Shown: piece by piece, positions 23,777-31,957 of the stretch
Layout: each line of letters opens with the position of its first letter
Position numbering within the stretch: position 1 is the first letter of the stretch
Assembly: GCF_029428675.1 (NCBI RefSeq)
Contig: NZ_JAJNEL010000001.1
Coordinates: 2,108,001-2,172,000 of the forward strand
DNA: 64,000 bases
Reading direction: 5' to 3'
Source of the DNA: Streptomyces sp. JH14
GTDB lineage: Bacteria > Actinomycetota > Actinomycetes > Streptomycetales > Streptomycetaceae
The notes under the pieces: generated by a model
What the model was told of the DNA's origin: nothing
Databases searched by the model: none
What the model saw: the letters and a program-made list of their open reading frames with translations, nothing else
Program-made: the position numbers and the translations under genes

Positions 23777-24925
23777 ATGACCGACAACAGCCAATCGAGT
23801 CACGAGCACGTGCCGAGCAGGCAGCGCAGGCGCTTCTCGAGCATCTCGTCCCGGGCGTACGAACACCCGGCGGACCGGTCGGCACTGGTGGCCCTGCGCA
23901 AGCTGAGCGGTTTCGACACGGTGTTCAAGGCGCTCAGCGGCCTGCTGCCCGAGCGCAGTCTGCGGTTGCTCTTCCTTTCCGACTCCGTACGGGTGAGCGA
24001 CGCGCAGTTCGCCCATCTCAACGACATGTTGCGCGACGCCTGTTACATCCTGGACCTGGAACAGGTCCCTCCCATGTATGTGAACCAGGACCCGCAGCCG
24101 AATGCCATGTGCATCGGTCTCGACGAGCCGATCATCGTGGTGACGACCGGCCTGGTGGAGCTGCTCGACGAGGAGGAGATGCGCGCGGTCGTCGGTCACG
24201 AGGTGGGGCATGCCCTTTCCGGTCATGCCGTCTACCGCACGATCCTGCTGTTCCTCACCAATCTCGCACTGAAGGTCGCGTGGATCCCGCTCGGCAATGT
24301 GGCGATCATGACGATCGTGATGGCGCTGCGCGAGTGGTTCCGCAAGTCGGAGCTGTCCGCGGACCGGGCGGGGCTGCTGGTCGGCCAGGATCTGCAGGCT
24401 TCCATGCGCGGTCTGATGAAGATCGCCGGCGGCAATCATCTCCACGAGATGAACGTGGACGCCTTCCTCGCCCAGGCGGACGAATACGAGAAGGCCGGTG
24501 ACCTGCGCGATTCCGTGCTCAAGATCCTCAATGTGCTGCCCCGCTCCCACCCGTTCACCACGGTGCGCGCGGCCGAACTGAAGAAGTGGTCCGAGAGCCG
24601 CGACTACCAGCGGATCATGGACGGTCACTACCCGCGGCGCGACGAGGACAAGGACACGTCGGTGACGGACTCGTTCCGGGAGTCCGCTGCGCACTACGCC
24701 GATGCGGTGCGCACCAGCAAGGATCCGTTGATGAAGCTCGTGGGCGACATCGCGGGCGGCGCGGGCGACCTGGGCGGCAGGCTCCGCGACAAGTTCACCG
24801 GCGGCGGCCACGGCGGTGGTGCGGCAGGCAAGGACGGCGGCGCTACGGATGGCTCCGGAGGGACCCGGCGCTCGGGGACGGAGGACCCGGGGAGCTCTCA
24901 GGGGCCCGGGACTGCCGGGAGCTGA
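23777..24925 (+). CDS. M48 family zinc metalloprotease
   Basis: 382 residues from ATG 23777 (MTDNSQSSHEHVPSRQ). Zinc motif HEVGH (residues 141-145) and the third-ligand region SELSADRAG; about two membrane-prone segments lie between them (ILLFLTNLALKVAWIPLGNVAIMTIVM). The C-terminal 60 residues are a Gly/Asp-rich disordered tail. M48 peptidases (HtpX/Oma1 type) act in membrane-protein quality control. A 10-codon frame (ATG 23747) ends in an ATGA overlap with this start, possibly by chance. The last 83 bp overlap the convergent gene ending at 24843. Confidence 0.88.
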   Translation: MTDNSQSSHEHVPSRQRRRFSSISSRAYEHPADRSALVALRKLSGFDTVFKALSGLLPERSLRLLFLSDSVRVSDAQFAHLNDMLRDACYILDLEQVPPMYVNQDPQPNAMCIGLDEPIIVVTTGLVELLDEEEMRAVVGHEVGHALSGHAVYRTILLFLTNLALKVAWIPLGNVAIMTIVMALREWFRKSELSADRAGLLVGQDLQASMRGLMKIAGGNHLHEMNVDAFLAQADEYEKAGDLRDSVLKILNVLPRSHPFTTVRAAELKKWSESRDYQRIMDGHYPRRDEDKDTSVTDSFRESAAHYADAVRTSKDPLMKLVGDIAGGAGDLGGRLRDKFTGGGHGGGAAGKDGGATDGSGGTRRSGTEDPGSSQGPGTAGS

Positions 24926-25979
24926 CGTCCAGCGTCCCGCAGAGCGCCGCCGCGGGCCGGCCCGTGGCGTACGGGTCGGTGCCCGCCGGCCCGCGGGAGA
25001 CCGCGCGCTCACCGGCGAGCAGCGGGTGCAGGGCGCCGCTCACGTCGGGCGAGCAGGCCTGAGGCCCCGCCTGGACATAGCTGGTCCTCAGCTCCAGCCG
25101 GTGCAGCCGCAGGTCCTCCCGGTCGAAGCGGAAGTGCAGCTCGCGCCGTACGGTGAAGAGCGAGATGCCGCCAGCCGCTTGGGGACCGGAGACGGCCGGG
25201 CGCAGGGCGTACGTGAAGGTGTGGTCCGACACCACCTCCAGGGTGTCCGACCCCGCCTCTGAGTAGGTCAGGGTGCCCTGGACCCGGATGTCCGGGTCGG
25301 CCAGCGCCACCTTCGCCGGGTCGAACCGGACCAGCCAGCCCGCTGCGGCGTGCTGCCCGTCGTCGGCCGATCGGGTCATGCTCCGCTCGAACTGGCCTGT
25401 CTGGTCAGGGTCGAGCAGCAGCTCCACCGGCCGCACCGTGCCGCCGGTGAGGACATCGGGGTCGAGGGAGGACGCCACCAGGTAGTCCTTGACCGTGATC
25501 AGCGCTGTGGTCACCTGGCTGTCCGAGAAGTTGTCGGTCCGCCTGGTCATCGGGAGGTTGATGCCTGCGGCGCCTGTCCGGAAGTGCGCGGCGGGGCCGG
25601 TGGCATAGAGGTCGGCGGCCGTGCCGCCGGGCACGGTGCCGCGGGGCGCCAGGGGGACGACGGTGGACCGGAGCGGCTCGACGCGCCGGGCGACGGGTGC
25701 CTGGTACGGGTTGCGGAAGCCCATGTAGACCGCTGCGGCGAAGGCGAGGGATATCAGGACGACCAGGGCGATGACAGCCCGTGACCCGGTACGGAAATGA
25801 TGGGCCGGGAGGCTGCGTACGGCACGGGCGTGCTCACCCATCCGCTCCTGGGCAGAGAATTCCTGGAGCCGGGCAGCACGGACGAACGACTCGTCGAAGA
25901 CGACGGACCGGTATTCGTCCTCACCGCCGCCGGCTGCGTTCTCGGGTACGCCTTCTGGAGGCTCTCCACGGCCTGTCAT
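24843..25979 (-). CDS. Membrane-anchored protein with SVVFDE N-terminal motif and large external domain
   Basis: 378 residues from ATG 25979 with GGGAGAAG four bases upstream. The N-terminus carries YRSVVFDESFVRAARLQE (about 23-40), which matches the neighbouring 26207-26800 product. One membrane helix follows (AVIALVVLISLAFAAAVYM, about 66-85), then an external domain of about 270 residues with VTTALITVKDYLVASSLDPDV and a late pair of cysteines (ACSPDV, AALCGTLD) that could form a disulfide. The tail overlaps the M48 protease gene by 83 bp on the opposite strand. Family unknown to me. A cytoplasmic motif plus an extracytoplasmic domain suggests a bridge or sensor role. Confidence 0.75.
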   Translation of the reverse strand: MTGRGEPPEGVPENAAGGGEDEYRSVVFDESFVRAARLQEFSAQERMGEHARAVRSLPAHHFRTGSRAVIALVVLISLAFAAAVYMGFRNPYQAPVARRVEPLRSTVVPLAPRGTVPGGTAADLYATGPAAHFRTGAAGINLPMTRRTDNFSDSQVTTALITVKDYLVASSLDPDVLTGGTVRPVELLLDPDQTGQFERSMTRSADDGQHAAAGWLVRFDPAKVALADPDIRVQGTLTYSEAGSDTLEVVSDHTFTYALRPAVSGPQAAGGISLFTVRRELHFRFDREDLRLHRLELRTSYVQAGPQACSPDVSGALHPLLAGERAVSRGPAGTDPYATGRPAAALCGTLDVSSRQSRAPESSPGPPSPSAGSLRSHP

Positions 25980-26124
25980 GACTTCTCCCGACTCCACGTC
26001 ACCGGCCGAAGCCGACGCGCTACGCCCTGCTTCAGCCGTAAGGCCTCGGGCAGAGCCTGTCCGTCACGAGTTCGCATGCGCGGACGAGTGAGAAGCCCCC
26101 TCTGGGGCGAGGGGTCACACTTTC

Positions 26125-26130
26125 AGGGTA
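26125..26130 (-). promoter_or_regulatory. Possible -10 box for the 25979 gene
   Basis: TACCCT on the minus strand with TTTACC 16 bp upstream, about 145 bp before the gene start and just downstream of the 26157-26194 hairpin. Weak -35; by eye only. Confidence 0.25.
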
Positions 26131-26156
26131 GGTCGATTGCCGCGATGGTAAACGCG

Positions 26157-26194
26157 CTGGCGTGTGAGAACTCGTCCGAGTTCTCACACGCCAG
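26157..26194 (-). terminator. Very long perfect hairpin (18-bp arms)
   Basis: Perfect 18-bp inverted repeat (26157-26174 with 26177-26194) separated by two bases, 12 bp after the stop of the 26207-26800 gene. Most likely a strong terminator between two related genes. Confidence 0.75.
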
Positions 26195-26206
26195 GGCTAC
26201 TGCGCA

Positions 26207-26800
26207 TCAGGGCGTACGCGGGACCGCGGAGACCGCCGGCCGGGAGTACTGGGTGGAGGAGGGCGCGACGGCGCCCGGTGCGCTGTCCACGCCGGTGGTG
26301 GCCGGCGGGGGGACCTGGTCCTGGCGATTGGCCGAGGCGCCCCGGTAGACGGCGCTGAAGGCCAGCGCGACCATGCCGATGCCCATCAGCAGCGCGAGCA
26401 GCCAGGCCACCGGGCGGTGCCACCGGGCGGCACCGCGGTAGGGGCGCAGGGCGCCGCCGTGGCGCCCGTAGGGGCCGTTGTCGTAGTCGTCGAGCTCGTC
26501 GGGGTCCAGCGGGTCGCCGTAGGGGCTCCCGCGGCCGCACCCGCCGCCCGGGCCGAACGTGTCGTCGTACAGCTCGTCGTCGGCAGGCCCGCCACCCGCA
26601 CGGGCCCGGGCCGCCTCGGCCTCGGCGCGCGCCTGCGCAGCCGCCAACAGCCGCTCGACCGCGGTGGGTTCATGGAACTCTGCGGCCCGTACGAAGTCCT
26701 CGTCGAACACCACGGAGGCGAAGTCCTTGTCCGCGCCCCCGCGGTCGTCGTCGGGCTCCCAGCCGTCCGGGAACGGCCTGCCCCCCACGTCGTCCGGCAC
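26207..26800 (-). CDS. Single-pass membrane protein with SVVFDE N-terminal motif
   Basis: 197 residues from GTG 26800. Contains FASVVFDEDFVRAAEFHEPTA (about 27-46), which parallels the next gene's product, then an Ala/Arg/Glu helix, a Gly/Asp/Tyr-rich linker (DDTFGPGGGCGRG, DPDELDDYDN), one membrane helix (VAWLLALLMGIGMVALAF, about 133-150) and a short external Pro/Ser/Thr-rich tail. It is a paralogue of 24843-25979 in the cytoplasmic part but lacks the large external domain. GAGG lies only two bases before the GTG, so the start is uncertain. It follows proA by 66 bp. Function unknown. Confidence 0.75.
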   Translation of the reverse strand: MPDDVGGRPFPDGWEPDDDRGGADKDFASVVFDEDFVRAAEFHEPTAVERLLAAAQARAEAEAARARAGGGPADDELYDDTFGPGGGCGRGSPYGDPLDPDELDDYDNGPYGRHGGALRPYRGAARWHRPVAWLLALLMGIGMVALAFSAVYRGASANRQDQVPPPATTGVDSAPGAVAPSSTQYSRPAVSAVPRTP

Positions 26801-26866
26801 AACCTCAGCGTAGCCCCGGCGGGTCGTTTTGGGCAGGGAGACCGCAAACTCGCCGGGTACCGAAGA

Positions 26867-28150
26867 TCACCGTACGTGACCGTCTCCGGTCACGATGTAC
26901 TTCGTCGACGTCAGCTCCGGCAGCCCCATCGGGCCCCTGGCGTGCAGCTTCTGGGTGGAGATCCCGATCTCCGCGCCGAATCCGAACTGCCCGCCGTCGG
27001 TGAACCGGGTGGATGCATTTACGGCGACCGTCGTGGAATCGACCAGCTGGGTGAACCGGCGGGCGGCGGCCTGCGAGGTGGTGACGATCGCCTCGGTGTG
27101 ACCGGACGACCAGAGGCGGATGTGGGCGACGGCCGCGTCCAGCGATTCGACGACGGCGGCCGCGATGTCGTACGAGAGGTACTCGGTCTCCCAGTCGTCC
27201 GGCGTCGCGGGCACGACGGTGGCCTTGGACCCCTCGGCGTACTCCAGCACCCGCTCGTCGCCGTGGACCGTCACCCCGGCCTCGGCCAGCGCGTCCAGGG
27301 CCCGGGGCAGGAACTCCGCGGCGATGTCCTTGTGGACCAGCAGCGTCTCGGCGGAATTGCAGACGCTCGGCCGCTGGGCCTTGGAGTTGATCAGGATGTC
27401 GACGGCCATGGCGAGGTCGGTCTGCGCGTCCACGTAGACATGGCAGTTGCCGGTGCCGGTCTCGATGACCGGGACGGTCGACTCCTCGACGACGGTGCGG
27501 ATCAGGGAGGCGCCGCCGCGCGGGATCAGTACGTCGACGAGGCCGCGGGCCCGCATCAGTTCCCGTACCGAGTCGCGGTTCTCGCCCGGCACCAGCTGCA
27601 CCGCGTCGGCCGGCAGCCCGGCGCCGCCGACCGCGTCACGCAGCACCCGCACGAGTGCGGTGTTGGAGGCGTACGCGGAGGACGATCCGCGCAGCAGAAC
27701 GGCGTTGCCCGACTTCAGGCAGAGCGCCGCGGCATCCACCGTCACATTGGGACGGGCCTCGTAGATGATCCCGACCACGCCGAGCGGCACCCGGACCTGG
27801 CGCAGGTCGATGCCGTTGGGGAGGGTCGAACCGCGCACCACTTCGCCGACCGGGTCGGGCAGCGCCGCCACGTCCCGGACATCGGCGGCGATGGCCCGGA
27901 CCCGCTCGGGGGTGAGGGTGAGCCGGTCGATGATCGACTCGCTGGTCCCGGCCTCCCGGGCGCGCGCGACGTCCTCGGCGTTGGCCGTGACGATCTCGGC
28001 CGTCCGCACCTCGAGCGCGTCCGCGATCGCCAGCAGCGCGTCGTCCTTCGCCGCGCGCGGCAGTGGCGCGATGTCGGTGGCGGCGGAGCGTGCCCGGTAG
28101 GCGGCCTGGGCGATCGGGGACATGTTGTCGTACGGCGAAAGCGTGGTCAT
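26867..28150 (-). CDS. proA: Gamma-glutamyl phosphate reductase
   Basis: 427 residues from ATG 28150. NADPH-dependent reduction of glutamyl-5-phosphate to the semialdehyde in proline synthesis. The aldehyde-dehydrogenase-like fold has [28 protein letters not shown], the catalytic cysteine in [11 protein letters not shown], and the C-terminal [19 protein letters not shown] typical of ProA. It lies downstream of proB with one unrelated frame between them, as is often seen in Streptomyces. Confidence 0.97.
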   Translation of the reverse strand: MTTLSPYDNMSPIAQAAYRARSAATDIAPLPRAAKDDALLAIADALEVRTAEIVTANAEDVARAREAGTSESIIDRLTLTPERVRAIAADVRDVAALPDPVGEVVRGSTLPNGIDLRQVRVPLGVVGIIYEARPNVTVDAAALCLKSGNAVLLRGSSSAYASNTALVRVLRDAVGGAGLPADAVQLVPGENRDSVRELMRARGLVDVLIPRGGASLIRTVVEESTVPVIETGTGNCHVYVDAQTDLAMAVDILINSKAQRPSVCNSAETLLVHKDIAAEFLPRALDALAEAGVTVHGDERVLEYAEGSKATVVPATPDDWETEYLSYDIAAAVVESLDAAVAHIRLWSSGHTEAIVTTSQAAARRFTQLVDSTTVAVNASTRFTDGGQFGFGAEIGISTQKLHARGPMGLPELTSTKYIVTGDGHVR

Positions 28151-28285
28151 GCCCGCAGGGTAGTGCGCACACAGCGGGCATCCCTCACGTATCCCGTGAT
28201 GCGAGACGGCCGTCCCAGGCCGCGCCGGACCGGTGGAAGCGGCGGCACGGAGCCGTGGGTTGAACCGGGCGACCGGTCCGGCCGG

Positions 28286-28798
28286 TCAGTACGGGTGCAC
28301 GCCGACCGGTGCCGCCGGTGGCGGCCCGTGCCCCTCGGCGATGCGCAGGTGGTACGTCTCCCGGTCGATGACCTCGAGGCCGACGATCTCCCAGGGCGGC
28401 AGCTTCGCGCTGGAGCGGTGCTCGCCCCACAGCCGCAGGGCGACCGCCGCCGCGTCGTGCAGATCCCGTGCCTCTTCCCAGTAGCGGATTTCCGCGTGGT
28501 CGTTGGCGTACCGGCTGGTCAGGAGAAAGGGGTGGTCGTTCGCGAGCTGTTCGAGTCCGCGTCTGACCTCCTTCAGCGGCGTCTCGGTACCCGAGACGCT
28601 GAGCGTGATGTGCCACAGCTTCGACCGGGTGCGTTCCTCCTTCGCCGCCACCTGCTCGGGGCCGGTGGCGTCGTCGGTGGTCCGGTCGACGGTGCGGTCC
28701 GCGGACCGCTCCTCGTCGAAGCCGACACCTGCTCCGACGCTGGTCAGGGCGCGGCCACCCGTTCCTCGGGGCGACGCCCCCGGGCGCGCTCGTCTCAC
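28286..28798 (-). CDS. Conserved-looking hypothetical protein between proB and proA
   Basis: 170 residues from GTG 28798, chosen for the strong AGGAGG seven bases upstream; the longer frame has none. The N-terminal 60 residues are basic and disordered. The C-terminal 110 are compact and mixed alpha/beta (KLWHITLSVSGTETPL, EVRRGLEQLANDHPFLLTSR, AEIRYWEEARDLHDAAAVAL, GLEVIDRETYHLRIAEG). No active-site motif or membrane segment. The fixed position between proB and proA suggests cotranscription, but a link to proline synthesis is only inferred. Family not recognised. Confidence 0.75.
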   Translation of the reverse strand: MRRARPGASPRGTGGRALTSVGAGVGFDEERSADRTVDRTTDDATGPEQVAAKEERTRSKLWHITLSVSGTETPLKEVRRGLEQLANDHPFLLTSRYANDHAEIRYWEEARDLHDAAAVALRLWGEHRSSAKLPPWEIVGLEVIDRETYHLRIAEGHGPPPAAPVGVHPY

Positions 28799-28940
28799 CG
28801 GCGGCCTCCTGTGAATGCGTTGCTGTGCTGTACCCCGCTGTGTCCCCGTTACAAAGTTGACCAGCCCGGGGCCGGGCGTGGGGCGGTTTTCATGAAGCTC
28901 TCTGCCCGAAGTCCGGACTTTCAGCCGTTTCAGGGGCCGG

Positions 28941-30047
28941 TCAGCGGTGCAGGAGAACGAGATCGTCCCTGTGTACGACCTCGCGTTCGTACTCCGGCCC
29001 GAGCTCGCGCGCCAGCTCACGGGTGGACCGGCCGAGCAGCTGCGGGATCTCCTTGGCGTCGAAGTTGACGAGCCCTCGGGCCACGGGGCGGCCTTGGAGA
29101 TCGCGCAGCTCCACCGGGTCTCCTGCGGCGAAGTCGCCCTCCACGGCGGCGATCCCGGCCGGCAGCAGGGAGCTGTGGCGTTCGACGACGGCCTTCACGG
29201 CCCCGTCGTCGAGGGTCAGGGAACCCTGCGGGGTGGACGCGTGGGCCAGCCAGAGCAGTCGGTCCGCCGAGCGGCGCCCGGTGCGGTGGAAGTACGTACC
29301 GGTGTCGCGTCCCGCGAGGGCGTCGGCGGCGCGGCTCGCGGAGGTGAGGACGACGGGCACCCCTGCGGCCGTGGCGATCCTGGCCGCTTCGACCTTGGTG
29401 ACCATGCCGCCGGTGCCGACGCCCGCCTTCCCTGCGCTGCCGATCGTGACACCGGCCAGGTCGGCCGGGCCGGCCACTTCGGCGATGCGCGAGGTGCCGG
29501 GGGTGCTGGGGTCGCCGTCGTAGAGGCCGTCCACATCGGAGAGGAGGACGAGCAGATCGGCGCGGACGAGATGGGCGACGAGCGCGGCGAGCCGGTCGTT
29601 GTCGCCGAACCGGATCTCGTCGGTGGCGACGGTGTCGTTCTCGTTGACGATCGGGAGCGCGCCCATCTCCAGGAGCTGGTCGAGGGTGCGGTAGGCGTTG
29701 CGGTAGTGGGCACGGCGGCTGGTGTCGTTGCTGGTGAGCAGCACCTGGCCGACGCGTACGCCGTAACGCGCGAAGGAGGCGGTGTAGCGGGCGACGAGCA
29801 GCCCCTGGCCGACGCTGGCGGCGGCCTGCTGCCTGGCCAGGTCCCGGGGCCTGCGGTGCAGGCCGAGCGGGGCGAGCCCGGCGGCGATGGCGCCGCTGGA
29901 GACCAGGACGATCTCCTTCTCGCCGCCGCTCCTGACCTTGGCGAGCACGTCGACGAGCGCGTCGACGCGGTCCGCGTCGAGGCCGCCGGCGGCGGTGGTC
30001 AGTGACGAGGAACCGACCTTGATCACGATCCTGCGCGCTTCGGTCAC
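28941..30047 (-). CDS. proB: Glutamate 5-kinase
   Basis: 368 residues from GTG 30047 (VTEARRIVIKVGSSSLT); the upstream extension is acidic low complexity and was rejected. First, ATP-dependent step of proline synthesis. Amino-acid-kinase motifs IVIKVGSSSL, VSSGAIAAG, PIVNENDTVATDE, FGDNDRLAALVA and GTGGMVTKVEAA, then a C-terminal PUA domain (about 275-368). In S. coelicolor proB lies close to obg; here the glycopolymer block lies between them. Proline feedback sites cannot be judged by eye. Confidence 0.96.
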   Translation of the reverse strand: MTEARRIVIKVGSSSLTTAAGGLDADRVDALVDVLAKVRSGGEKEIVLVSSGAIAAGLAPLGLHRRPRDLARQQAAASVGQGLLVARYTASFARYGVRVGQVLLTSNDTSRRAHYRNAYRTLDQLLEMGALPIVNENDTVATDEIRFGDNDRLAALVAHLVRADLLVLLSDVDGLYDGDPSTPGTSRIAEVAGPADLAGVTIGSAGKAGVGTGGMVTKVEAARIATAAGVPVVLTSASRAADALAGRDTGTYFHRTGRRSADRLLWLAHASTPQGSLTLDDGAVKAVVERHSSLLPAGIAAVEGDFAAGDPVELRDLQGRPVARGLVNFDAKEIPQLLGRSTRELARELGPEYEREVVHRDDLVLLHR

Positions 30048-30394
30048 GCCCTGCCTTGCCCCTGCCACGTGCACGTCTGCGTCCTCGTCGTCTTCGTCGC
30101 CGTCTTGATCGTCCTCGGCAGCGCCTGCCTGGCCGTCAGGGTACGTGAGCGGGGCGGGCCCCCGGACCGGACAGCTGTTCCCGGTAATCGGACCCCCGTT
30201 TTCCCTTTCCGGCTCCGGAGCCATGGCCGATGCGCCGACGGGTGGCGCGATCGGGACAGCCGAATCAAATGATTTACACATTCCAGATGACTGCCCACAA
30301 CGCATTCACGGGAGCCGTGAACCGTGGCAATTCCCGATAAATTGACTGCCGCCATTCCGGTCCGTCTCACGCACCCGAACAAGGATGTGATCGC
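30048..30394. promoter_or_regulatory. Divergent proB/rfbC promoter region, AT-rich, with palindrome
   Basis: No gene. The half near rfbC is AT-rich for this chromosome. At 30305-30321 TTCACGG-gag-CCGTGAA is a perfect 7-bp palindrome. A -35-like TTGACT follows at 30342-30347, with a weak -10 (30365-30370). AAGGA at 30381-30385 is the rfbC ribosome site. The palindrome's place just upstream of the promoter suggests an operator. Confidence 0.4.
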
Positions 30395-30994
30395 ATGCGG
30401 CAGCTCTCCTTCCCCGGGGCCTGGGTGCATGAGCCCAAGCTCTTTCCGGACAGTCGTGGAAGTTTCCACGAGTGGTTCAGGAAGTCCGATCTCGACGACG
30501 CCACGGGGCACGGTCTGCAGCTGGCACAGGCCAATTTCTCGATCTCCAGCCGGGGCACCCTGCGCGGCATCCACTTCGCCGATGTGCCGCCGAGCCAGGC
30601 CAAGTACGTCACCTGCGTACGCGGCGTGGTGCTCGACGTCATCGTGGACATCCGGGTCGGCTCCCCCACGTACAAGCAGTGGGAGGCCGTACGTCTCGAT
30701 GACGTGGTGCATCACGCCGTCTACCTCGCCGAGGGGCTCGGTCATTCCTTCATGGCGCTGACCGATGACGCCGCAGTCGTCTACCTGTGCTCCGAGGGCT
30801 ACGCACCCGGCCGTGAACACGGCATCCATCCGCTCGACCCCGCGCTGGGCATCGAATGGCCCGAGGGCATCACACCACTGCTCTCCGACAAGGACGCCCA
30901 CGCACCCTCGCTGGCCGAGGCCGAGGCGCAGGGGCTGCTGCCGTCGTACGAGGCCTGCCAGGCGTACTACGCGGAGCTGCGCGCCAGGGGCTGA
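30395..30994 (+). CDS. rfbC: dTDP-4-dehydrorhamnose 3,5-epimerase
   Basis: 199 residues from ATG 30395. Third step of dTDP-L-rhamnose synthesis. RmlC cupin motifs FPDSRGSFHEWFRKSD, QANFSISSRGTLRGIHF (with the catalytic His), KYVTCVRGVVLDVIVDIRVGSPT and LGHSFMAL are in order. Length is normal. It is transcribed opposite to rfbD-rfbB-rfbA and convergent with them, so the four rhamnose genes form two units. It could in principle make another 6-deoxysugar, but all four standard rhamnose functions are present here. Confidence 0.94.
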   Translation: MRQLSFPGAWVHEPKLFPDSRGSFHEWFRKSDLDDATGHGLQLAQANFSISSRGTLRGIHFADVPPSQAKYVTCVRGVVLDVIVDIRVGSPTYKQWEAVRLDDVVHHAVYLAEGLGHSFMALTDDAAVVYLCSEGYAPGREHGIHPLDPALGIEWPEGITPLLSDKDAHAPSLAEAEAQGLLPSYEACQAYYAELRARG

Positions 30995-31060
30995 CCCTCC
31001 CCGGGACGGTGCGGCAGGGGTGAACCCGCCATGGAATTCAGCCAGGTTCAAGGGCCGGAA

Positions 31061-31957
31061 TCATCGGGACGTGCCGCGCCGTTCCGCTGCGCACAGGGCC
31101 GGGAACGCCTCTTCCAGCGCCTCCCGCCAGTCGCGGACCGGCGCCATCCCGGCCGCCGCCCAGCGGTCGTGTCCGAGCACGCTGAACGCGGGCCGCGGAG
31201 CGGGCCGGACGAAGGCGTCACTGGTGGTGGCCCGTACACGCGCCGGTTCGGCCCCCAGCAGCCGGAAGATCTCCCGGGTGAAGCCGAACCAGGTCGTCTC
31301 GCCGCCACTGGTGCCGTGGTAGATGCCGGCGGGCGCGGTGCCTGCGAGGGCGGCCCGTCCGAGCCGGACGAGACGGTCGGCCAGATCAGCGGTCCAGGTG
31401 GGCTGCCCGCGCTGGTCGTCGACCACGTCGAGGGTGTCCTTGACGGCCTCCAGCTTGATCATCGTACGGACGAAGTTGGGGCCGCCCGCGCCGTACAGCC
31501 AGGCGGTGCGGACGACGTAGCCGGTGTCCGGAAGGGTGTCGAGCACCGCGCGTTCGCCGGCCAGTTTGGTCCGGCCGTAGGCGCTGCGCGGCCCGGTGGC
31601 GGCGTCCTCCGGGTACGGCTTCCCGGCGTCCCCCGCGAAGACGTAGTCGGTGGAGACGTGGAGGAGCACGGCGCCGTGCGCACGGCAGGCCGCGGCGAGG
31701 ACCCCGGGGCCCGTGCCGTTGACCCGCAGCGCCGCCGGCTCCCGGGACTCGGCGTCGTCGACGGCGGTCCAGGCGGCGCAGTTCACCACCACAGCAGGGC
31801 GGTGGTGCGCGAAGGCGGCCCGCACCGCGGCGGGGTCGGCGATGTCGAGGGCCGCGCGGTCCGCGGCGACCGCGGTGACGGGCTCATCGGCGAGCCGGGC
31901 CAGGACGTCCCGGCCGAGCATCCCGGCGGCTCCGGTGACCAGCCAGACGCCGCTCAC
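31061..31957 (-). CDS. rfbD: dTDP-4-dehydrorhamnose reductase
   Basis: 298 residues from GTG 31957, overlapping the rfbB stop (GTGA). NADPH-dependent last step to dTDP-L-rhamnose. SDR fold with GAAGMLGRDVLARL, VNCAAWTAVDDAE, STDYVFAGD and the YGRTK catalytic Tyr/Lys pair. Last gene of the rfbA-rfbB-rfbD operon, convergent with rfbC 66 bp away. Confidence 0.94.
   Translation of the reverse strand: MSGVWLVTGAAGMLGRDVLARLADEPVTAVAADRAALDIADPAAVRAAFAHHRPAVVVNCAAWTAVDDAESREPAALRVNGTGPGVLAAACRAHGAVLLHVSTDYVFAGDAGKPYPEDAATGPRSAYGRTKLAGERAVLDTLPDTGYVVRTAWLYGAGGPNFVRTMIKLEAVKDTLDVVDDQRGQPTWTADLADRLVRLGRAALAGTAPAGIYHGTSGGETTWFGFTREIFRLLGAEPARVRATTSDAFVRPAPRPAFSVLGHDRWAAAGMAPVRDWREALEEAFPALCAAERRGTSR

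Noticed and set aside
30995..31060. Search for a terminator between convergent rfbC and rfbD
   Set aside because: No convincing inverted repeat seen in the 66-bp gap.
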